Source: Lentzea nigeriaca (GTDB lineage Bacteria > Actinomycetota > Actinomycetes > Mycobacteriales > Pseudonocardiaceae). Taken from it: DNA of 64,000 nucleotides. Numbering within the stretch: the stretch's first letter is position 1; every line of letters begins with the position of its first letter. Below, one piece after another: positions 60,301 through 64,000 of the stretch. Below the pieces are notes generated by a model. It did not search any database. It was given only the letters and a program-made list of their open reading frames with translations, and was not told the origin of the DNA. The DNA is taken from positions 186,001 to 250,000 of the forward strand of contig NZ_JAFBCX010000001.1 in NCBI RefSeq assembly GCF_016907955.1. The letters run 5' to 3'. The position numbers and the translations under genes were made by a program.

Positions 60301-61612
60301 CCGGAACGTCGGAAAGCTCGCGCTGACCGTCCCGCACCGGCCCGACCCAGAAGGCACCGTGCTGATCACCGGCGGTACCGGAGCGTTGGGTGCCGCGCTC
60401 GCACGGCACCTGGTCCACCACGGCGCCAGGAGTCTGGTGCTCACCGGTCGCCGTGGTGCCGAGGCTCCCGGCGCGGCCGAGCTGGCCGCGGAACTCACCG
60501 CTGCGGGAGCGGAGGTGACGATTGCCGCGTGCGATGTGGCTGATCGTGCCGCGGTGGCCGAGCTGCTGGACGGGCTGGAGCTCACCGCTGTGGTGCACGC
60601 GGCGGGTGTGCTGGCGGATGCCACCGTCGACCGGCTCGGCACCGAAGATCTCCAGGCGGTTCTGGGGCCGAAGGCCGATGGCGCGCGTCACCTGCACGAG
60701 CTGACGCGCGACGCAGACCTCGCCGCGTTCGTGCTGTTCTCGTCGGTGTCCGGGCTTGCGGGCACGGCGGGGCAGGGTGCTTACGCGGCTGCCAACGCCT
60801 ACCTCGACGGCCTCGCGCACCAGCGCCGGAAGGCAGGGTTGCCGGCGGTCTCGCTCGCCTGGGGTGCGTGGGACGCGGGCATGGCGGGGACCCTCGGCGA
60901 GACGGACCGCCGTCGGATGAGCCGGTCCGGGCTGTTCGCGCTGTCCATTGAGGACGGCTTGGGATTGTTCGACGCGACTGCCACCGAGGCGGGGTTGCTC
61001 GTGCCGATGCGCCTCGACCCGGCGGCGCTGCGAGGTGACGACGTGCCGGCGTTACTGCGGGGGCTGGTCAAGGCGAAGCCCAAGCGGGCGGTCGCGCCGT
61101 CCGATGCGGCGGACCTGACGCGGCGACTGGCCGGGCGGACGACGGCCGAGCAGGACGCGATCGTGCTGGAGCTGGTGTGCGAGGCGATGGCCGCGGTGCT
61201 CGGGCACGCCGACGCCACCGGTGTCGAGCCGGGACGCGGGTTCCTGGAGGTCGGGTTCGACTCGCTGACCGCCGTGGAGCTGCGCAACCGGCTGGCCGCG
61301 GCGACCGGGCTGCGGTTGCCGTCGACGCTGGTGTTCGACCACGCCTCGCCCGCGGGCCTCGCGACCTACCTGCGCGGTGAGCTGTCCGGCTCCGCACCGG
61401 CCGCGGACCGGCTGCTGTCCGAAGTGGACGGACTGGAGGCGCGGCTGCTGGCCGCCGACCTCGACGACGCCGACCGCGCCGCGCTCGGCGGGCGGCTGCG
61501 GACGTTGCTGGCCAAGTGGTCCGGCACCGCCGTGGTCGAAGTCCCGGACAGCCTCGCCACGGCCACCGCGGACGACCTCTTCGACTTCATCGACAACACA
61601 TTGGGGAACTGA
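51356..61612 (+). CDS. Type I PKS: modules 6 and 7
   Basis: 3418 residues. Order: docking helix ([15 protein letters not shown]), KS-AT-KR-ACP / KS-AT-DH-ER-KR-ACP, docking tail. KS cysteines C205 and C1603; ACP serines S1374 and S3303. Module 6 AT is methylmalonyl (YASH at 724), module 7 AT malonyl (HAFH at 2127). Module 7 has a full reductive loop: DH with H2314 ([10 protein letters not shown]) and D2473, ER with [10 protein letters not shown] at 2833, and KR with GGTGALG at 3006 and Y3143. One leucine codon at 61052-61054 is TTA, rare in such genomes and read by the bldA tRNA. Weak ribosome binding site (GAGGA) before the ATG. Confidence 0.95.
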   Translation: MSSEDKLRYFLKRVTADLHDVRARLRDAEEKAGEPIAIVGMACRYPGGATTPERLWQLVADEVDAISEFPVDRGWDTARLYRPGEPRPGHSYVHQGGFLHEAADFDPEFFGISPREALAMDPQQRLLLEVAHEAFERAGLPVDGLRGSRTGVFVGGMAQISGPSEEQIEALSGYLLTGSAASVFSGRIAYTFGLEGPALTVDTACSSSLVAMHLAAQALRAGECTLALAGGVTVMTTPEGFVEFSQQGGLAADGRCKAFSDAADGTAWGEGVGMLVLERLSEARRLGHPVLAVLRGSAVNQDGASNGLTAPNGLAQQRVIRAALASARLAPSDVDAVEAHGTGTTLGDPIEAEALLATYGQDRERPLWLGSLKSNVGHTQAAAGVGGVIKMVEAMRHGVLPATLHAAVPSSHVNWTSGQVRLLTEAVPWTGESRRAGVSSFGVSGTNAHVIIEAAPVEDEESTSELPVVPWVFSARTGEALRDLARALRANLDDDPVDVGRALVTTRSAREHRAVVLDAAGLDAVADGVSEPANPGDVVFVFPGQGSQWAGMGRALLAASPVFAARMAECAAALASFVDWDLLDVLADEEALSRVDVVQPALWAVMVSLAEVWRSHGVEPAAVVGHSQGEIAAAVVAEGLSLEDGARVVALRSKAILRLSGLGGMVSLAASVDRARELITPWGSRISVAAVNGPSSVVVSGEAEALDELLASVEVRARRIAVDYASHSAQVEALADELAEVLADVRPVAGRIPFVSAVTGEVVDTAELDAVYWFRNLREPVRFDRAVTTLLANRATVFVECSAHPVLTVGVEETIEHVGASAAAVGTLRRDDGGLDRLVTSLGEAFARGAEVDWAGFFAGTGNRRVTLPTYPFQRERYWSGQTAARVRTSVDDLRHETTWRLVAAETPAVAGRWVVCGADGLADDIAQGLARHGAGVIRSAEPGDLADVRGVLLVAPTGRTPGHPAVPAGFAAALAAVQALADHEIPLWTITCGAVSTSGTDPVTDPEQALVWGLGQVVRKEQPARWGGVADLPADADDATIDLFLGALTGSEDELAVRPEGVFARRLVRSAGGRARRSWRPDGTVLITGGTGALGAHVARRMAALGAPHLLLVSRSGPDAEGAAELEAELTALGSGVTIAACDAADRDALGAVIAALDVPLRAVIHTAAVLDDAVLDELGLDQVSRVLQVKAEAAVALHEVTAGVDLDAFVLFSSLAGTYGGAGQGNYAPGNAFLDAFARYRRGLGLPATSIGWGHWAGGGMADGGLETRLRQRGVPPMPPELALDGLQRVLDLDDTAVVVADVDWTADLVPSPLLADLPELRDRSVRAEVVADLTPGRLLEIVRAQIAAVLGFAEPGRIDPARALRDLGFDSLTAVELRNRLGAAVGLKLPATLVFDHPSPDALVRYLAERFTGATAGTEVVERGAADEPIAIVAMSCRFPGGVRSPEDLWELLAAGRDTVAPFPSDRGWDVEGVYDPDPEVPGRSYVRHGSFVDDVTGFDAAFFGISPREALAMDPQQRLLLETSWEAFERAGLDPVSLRGSRVGVFVGTNGQDYGTLLMNAREQVEGYLGTGSSASVFSGRVAYTFGFEGPAVTVDTACSSSLVALHLAAQALRAGECSLALAGGVTVMSTPIGFVEFSRQRGLAADGRCKPFADAADGTAWGEGAGLLLVERLSDARRLGHPVLAVLRGSAVNSDGASNGLTAPNGPSQQRVIRQALSAAGLRPSDVDAVEAHGTGTRLGDPIEAQAILSVYGQDRESPVWLGSVKSNLGHTQAAAGVAGVIKMVEALRRSVLPKTLHVDSPSSHVDWSAGDVRLLTEAVPWPAGERVRRAGVSSFGISGTNSHVVLEEAPVSEPAPVETYSGPVVPWLVSARSEAGLRAQAARLLESVDSDLVVMARTLATARASHDHRAVVLAGDADGFRRGLTALAEGRSVEGVVRRSPGGKTAFLFSGQGSQRVGMGRELYEAFPVYAAAFDAVCELLDPRLPEVLGSPELDQTEFAQQAIFALEVALFRLFVSWGVRPDFVAGHSVGEIAAAHVAGILTLEDAAALVVARGRLMQALPPGGVMIAVQAGESEVLPLPDGVSLAAVNGPSSVVLSGEADAVASVASRFAKTKRLNTSHAFHSALMEPMLDEFGDVVAGLTHTAPVLPFVSTVEADAAVTPSYWVRQVREPVRFADAVDRLRALGVTEFVELGPDAVLTPMVEEAVPALAAGRADCVGALAHLAAAGVPVDWPRVFGPGPVRTDLPTYAFQHERFWLDGAAAGDVDALGQAATGHPLLGAAVELPSGGWVLTGALSTRTSPWLAGHAVHGTVILPGTAFVELALRAGAEVGCAVLEELTIAAPLVLSETVRVQVAVVPVDDGRHEVTVHSRGADDSPWTLHATGVLTGSPPVAGELGEWPPVGASEVDVTELYAGFEDRGFRYGSAFQGLTAAWLLDGSVFAEVALPVADRDTAARFGLHPALLDAALHGLGLGELLPDDGQGRLPFTWSGVARYSEGAASLRVRLTPVADDTVALTVADGAGRPVLSVESLVLRPVAPDQFGGVRDALFHVEWVEAHGEAEIEAVLHQVAPADVHTTTATVLSAIQSWLATPSDAELVFVTRGAVAAADGDGVPDLGAAAAWGLVRSARSENPGRFRLVDIDSGAEIPALPADEPEVAVRGGRVLVPRIVRGTTPGIELPSGDWRLEVTAPGTVDGVTARPHQVQPLAPGEVRVAVRAAGVNFRDVLNALGRYPGGPVPLGQEAAGVVTEVGAGVTGLVTGDRVFGLFPGTFGSHAVTDHRLLAPIPAGWTFAQAATTPVAFLTAYYGLVELAELKPGETVLVHAAAGGVGMAAVQLARHLGAEVCATASPGKHAVVRELGVEHLASSRTLEFAERFGRVDVVLNSLAGEFVDASLSLLADGGRFLEMGKTDVREVAGVDYRAFDLAEAGAERLGRMLAEVLALFAEGHLRPLPVAAWDVRQAPAALRFLSQARNVGKLALTVPHRPDPEGTVLITGGTGALGAALARHLVHHGARSLVLTGRRGAEAPGAAELAAELTAAGAEVTIAACDVADRAAVAELLDGLELTAVVHAAGVLADATVDRLGTEDLQAVLGPKADGARHLHELTRDADLAAFVLFSSVSGLAGTAGQGAYAAANAYLDGLAHQRRKAGLPAVSLAWGAWDAGMAGTLGETDRRRMSRSGLFALSIEDGLGLFDATATEAGLLVPMRLDPAALRGDDVPALLRGLVKAKPKRAVAPSDAADLTRRLAGRTTAEQDAIVLELVCEAMAAVLGHADATGVEPGRGFLEVGFDSLTAVELRNRLAAATGLRLPSTLVFDHASPAGLATYLRGELSGSAPAADRLLSEVDGLEARLLAADLDDADRAALGGRLRTLLAKWSGTAVVEVPDSLATATADDLFDFIDNTLGN
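51458..55590 (+). other. PKS module 6: KS-AT(methylmalonyl)-KR(B-type)-ACP
   Basis: C205; AT S627 in GHSQGE with YASH at 724; KR with GGTGALG at 1090, an LDD motif (VLDDAV) and Y1229 in [10 protein letters not shown]-type; ACP S1374. Predicts a methyl-branched unit with a hydroxyl. Confidence 0.9.
55648..61375 (+). other. PKS module 7: KS-AT(malonyl)-DH-ER-KR-ACP
   Basis: C1603; AT S2035 in GHSVGE with HAFH at 2127; DH H2314 and D2473; ER between residues about 2700 and 2990; KR Y3143 with VLAD; ACP S3303. All three reductive activities look intact, so a fully saturated methylene is predicted. Confidence 0.9.
57572..57681 (+). repeat. 110-bp near-identical block shared by AT7 and AT8
   Basis: Bases 57572-57681 and 63604-63713 differ at one position (109 of 110 identical). 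Similarity resumes after a short divergent stretch around the HAFH region of both ATs. This exceeds the background similarity of PKS domains and suggests recent gene conversion or duplication. Confidence 0.7.
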
Positions 61613-61614
61613 CG

Positions 61615-64000
61615 GTGTCCAACGAGGACCGGCTGGTCGAGTACCTGCGGCGGGTGACCGCCGACCTGCAGCGGACGCGCACGCGCCTGCAGGAGATCGA
61701 GTCCGGCGAACCGGAGCCGATCGCCGTCGTCGGCACGAGCTGCCGCTACCCCGGTGGCGTGGCGTCGCCGGACGATCTGTGGGAACTGGTGCGGGACGGC
61801 CGTGACGCCGTCACGTCGTTCCCCACCGACCGCGGGTGGGACCTCGCCGCCCTGACCCAGGACCCCGAGGGACGCGGCGCGAGCTACACCGCCGCCGGCG
61901 GGTTCCTCGACGACGTCGCCGGGTTCGACGCGGAGTTCTTCGGCATCTCGCCGCGGGCCGCGCTGGCGATGGATCCGCAGCAGCGGCTGTTGCTGGAGTC
62001 GTCGTGGGCGTTGTTCGAGGACGCCGGTATCGACCCGGCGAGTCTGGGCGGCGGGCGGACCGGTGTGTTCGTCGGCGCGTCCTCGTCGGGGTACGCGACC
62101 GGTTTCCCGGTTGCCCCGGAAGGACTCGAAGGCCACCTGCTGACCGGTAACGCGGGCAGCGTGATCTCCGGGCGGCTCGCGTACCAGTTCGGGCTGGAGG
62201 GGCCGGCCGTCACGGTCGACACGGCGTGTTCGTCGTCGCTGGTGGCGTTGCACCTGGCCGCGCAGGCGCTGCGGGCGGGGGAGTGCTCGCTCGCGCTCGC
62301 CGGCGGCGTGATGGTGCTCGCGTCGCCGACGTCGTTCGTCGAGTTCAGCCGGCAGCGCGGGCTCGCGGCGGACGGGCGCTGCAAGTCGTTCGCGGCGGCC
62401 GCGGACGGCACCGGCTGGGCGGAGGGCGTCGGGCTGGTCCTGCTGGAGAAGCTGTCCGACGCGCAGCGCAACGGCCACGAGATCCTCGCGGTCGTCCGCG
62501 GTTCCGCGGTCAACCAGGACGGCGCGAGCAGCGGGCTGACCGCGCCCAACGGCCCTTCGCAGCAACGGGTGATCCGCGACGCGCTCGCCGGTGCCCGCCT
62601 CGCACCGTCCGATGTGGACGCCGTCGAGGCGCACGGCACGGGAACCCGGCTCGGTGACCCGATCGAGGCGCAGGCCGTGCTCGCCACGTACGGCGGCGAG
62701 CGGCGGGAACCGCTGTGGCTCGGTTCGCTGAAGTCGAACATCGGGCACGCGCAGTCCGCCGCCGGTGTCGGTGGCGTGATCAAGATGATCCAGGCTCTGC
62801 GGCACGGCGTGCTGCCGAAGACGCTGCACGTCGACGAGCCGACGCCGCACGTCGACTGGGCGGCCGGCAACGTCCGGCTGCTCACCGAAGCGATGCCGTG
62901 GCCGGAGACCGGCCGGCCGCGCCGTGCCGGTGTGTCGTCGTTCGGGATGAGCGGCACGAACGCGCACGTGATCCTGGAGCAGGCTCCGGCCGCCGAACCC
63001 TCCGCGGCACCCGTTCTGCCCGTCGTGCCGGTGCTTCTCTCCGCCCGCACGGCATCCGCACTGCGCGAGCAGGCGGAGCGGCTGTCCACAGTGGAGCACG
63101 AGCTCCCGGAGCTGGCGGCCGCGATGGCCACGCGCGGCGGGTTGGAGCATCGCGCCGCCGTCGTCGCCGCGGATCGCGACGCGCTGCTGGCCGCGCTGCG
63201 CGAGTTCGACGTCATTCAGGGGCAGCCTGGTGGGAAGACCGCTTTCCTGTTCTCCGGTCAGGGTTCGCAGCGGGCCGGCATGGGCCGCGAGCTGTCCGAG
63301 GCGTTCCCGGCCTATACGAAGGCGTTCGACGAGGTCTGCGCACACCTGGACCCGCGGCTGAAGGATGTGCTGGATTCACCGGAGCTGGACCGCACGGAGT
63401 TCGCGCAGCAGGCGATCTTCGCGCTCGAAGTGGCCTTGTTCCGGTTGCTGGAGTCGTGGGGTGTCCGCCCCGACTTCGTCCTGGGCCACTCGGTGGGCGA
63501 GATCGCGGCGGCTCACGTCGCCGGAATCCTGACCCTCCAGGACGCGGCCGCGTTGGTGACCGCGCGCGGGCGGCTCATGGAGGCGTTGCCCGAGGGCGGC
63601 GCCATGATCGCGGTGCAGGCCGGTGAGTCCGAGGTTTTGCCGTTGCCGGACGGGGTTTCGCTGGCCGCGGTGAACGGGCCGTCGTCGGTGGTGCTGTCCG
63701 GTGAGGCGGACGCCGTCGCCGCGGTGGCGGCGAAGTTCGTGAAGACCAAGCGGCTGAACACGAGCCACGCGTTCCACTCGGCGCTGATGGAACCGATGCT
63801 CGCCGAGTTCGCGGCGGCGATCAGCGGGCTGACCTTCGCCGCACCCGTGCTGCCGATCGTGTCCACCGTGGAGGAAGCGGCGGAGTGGAACGCGGACTAC
63901 TGGGTCCGCCAGGTGCGGCAGCCGGTCCGGTTCCACGACGGCGTCGAACGGCTGCGCGCCCAGGGTGTCACGGTCTTCGCCGAACTCGGCCCCGCCGCGG
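61615..64000 (+). CDS. Type I PKS, module 8, truncated by window end
   Basis: Open from the GTG at 61615, two bases after the previous stop, with GGGGA upstream, to the window edge (795 codons seen). N-terminal docking helix ([15 protein letters not shown]), complete KS with C205 in TACSSS plus HGTGT and NIGHAQ, then an AT with S626 in GHSVGE and HAFH at 718-721, malonyl type. The sequence ends inside the AT; any reductive domains, ACP and further modules lie outside. The AT shares a nearly identical 110-bp block with the module 7 AT. No thioesterase is visible in the window, so the assembly line continues downstream. Confidence 0.93.
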   Translation, partial: MSNEDRLVEYLRRVTADLQRTRTRLQEIESGEPEPIAVVGTSCRYPGGVASPDDLWELVRDGRDAVTSFPTDRGWDLAALTQDPEGRGASYTAAGGFLDDVAGFDAEFFGISPRAALAMDPQQRLLLESSWALFEDAGIDPASLGGGRTGVFVGASSSGYATGFPVAPEGLEGHLLTGNAGSVISGRLAYQFGLEGPAVTVDTACSSSLVALHLAAQALRAGECSLALAGGVMVLASPTSFVEFSRQRGLAADGRCKSFAAAADGTGWAEGVGLVLLEKLSDAQRNGHEILAVVRGSAVNQDGASSGLTAPNGPSQQRVIRDALAGARLAPSDVDAVEAHGTGTRLGDPIEAQAVLATYGGERREPLWLGSLKSNIGHAQSAAGVGGVIKMIQALRHGVLPKTLHVDEPTPHVDWAAGNVRLLTEAMPWPETGRPRRAGVSSFGMSGTNAHVILEQAPAAEPSAAPVLPVVPVLLSARTASALREQAERLSTVEHELPELAAAMATRGGLEHRAAVVAADRDALLAALREFDVIQGQPGGKTAFLFSGQGSQRAGMGRELSEAFPAYTKAFDEVCAHLDPRLKDVLDSPELDRTEFAQQAIFALEVALFRLLESWGVRPDFVLGHSVGEIAAAHVAGILTLQDAAALVTARGRLMEALPEGGAMIAVQAGESEVLPLPDGVSLAAVNGPSSVVLSGEADAVAAVAAKFVKTKRLNTSHAFHSALMEPMLAEFAAAISGLTFAAPVLPIVSTVEEAAEWNADYWVRQVRQPVRFHDGVERLRAQGVTVFAELGPAA

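Noticed and set aside
56282..60820. 1500-codon minus-strand open frame opposite module 7
   Set aside because: Antisense of intact KS-AT-DH-ER-KR motifs; no independent support.

Overview
The window is chromosomal DNA of a high-GC actinomycete. Evidence: GC-rich codon third positions, frequent GTG starts, ATGA/GTGA-coupled operons, a SARP/AfsR-type regulator and very large modular polyketide synthases (PKS). The gene mix suggests a filamentous member such as the Pseudonocardiales, but that taxonomic guess is weak. No rRNA, tRNA, CRISPR array or intact transposase was seen.

Region A (1-7987). The 3' end of a PIG-L/LmbE-type deacetylase gene is followed by a 550-bp non-coding stretch with a 13-bp direct repeat, a LacI/PurR-like palindrome and an imperfect inverted repeat. 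Then comes a compact forward operon (830-7987): an ATP-grasp ligase, a truncated ATP-grasp-like protein, a second complete ATP-grasp ligase, a cysteine-synthase-fold PLP enzyme, a 24-codon bridging ORF, an HpcH/HpaI-family aldolase, a TauD-type Fe(II)/2-oxoglutarate dioxygenase and an MFS exporter. This looks like a small non-NRPS peptide or amino-acid-ligase pathway: the PLP and aldolase enzymes would make or modify building blocks, the ATP-grasp enzymes form amide bonds, the dioxygenase tailors and the MFS protein exports. I cannot match it to a known product.

Region B (7968-23835). This is a catabolic island for quinate/shikimate and aromatics. It holds a QsuB-type 3-dehydroshikimate dehydratase, two MHS-family transporters, a zinc alcohol dehydrogenase, a type II dehydroquinase, a QsuD-type quinate/shikimate dehydrogenase, an extradiol dioxygenase, and the lower meta-cleavage enzymes (2-oxopent-4-enoate hydratase, acylating acetaldehyde dehydrogenase, 4-hydroxy-2-oxovalerate aldolase, 2-oxo-3-hexenedioate decarboxylase-like). 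Three IclR regulators are interspersed. Near-perfect palindromes built on GTGCGC-N3-GCGCAC lie at the start of one iclR gene and in the divergent transporter/dehydrogenase promoter region, suggesting one local regulon.

Region C (23836-64000). A regulatory interval carries five 10-bp-phased AACG repeats and a SARP-like 11-bp direct repeat placed 8 bp before a possible -10 of a probably leaderless small membrane-protein gene. A large SARP-NB-ARC-TPR activator follows, then a type I modular PKS operon. It contains a KSQ loading module and at least eight extension modules on five proteins, the last cut by the window end. Active-site motifs predict: acetate starter (decarboxylated malonate); M1 malonate DH-KR; M2 methylmalonate DH-KR; M3 methylmalonate, no reduction; M4 malonate, no reduction; M5 malonate, A-type KR; M6 methylmalonate, B-type KR; M7 malonate DH-ER-KR; M8 malonate (incomplete). 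The nascent chain would carry a conjugated dienyl ketone followed by a second ketone. One TTA codon in the fourth PKS gene points to possible bldA control.
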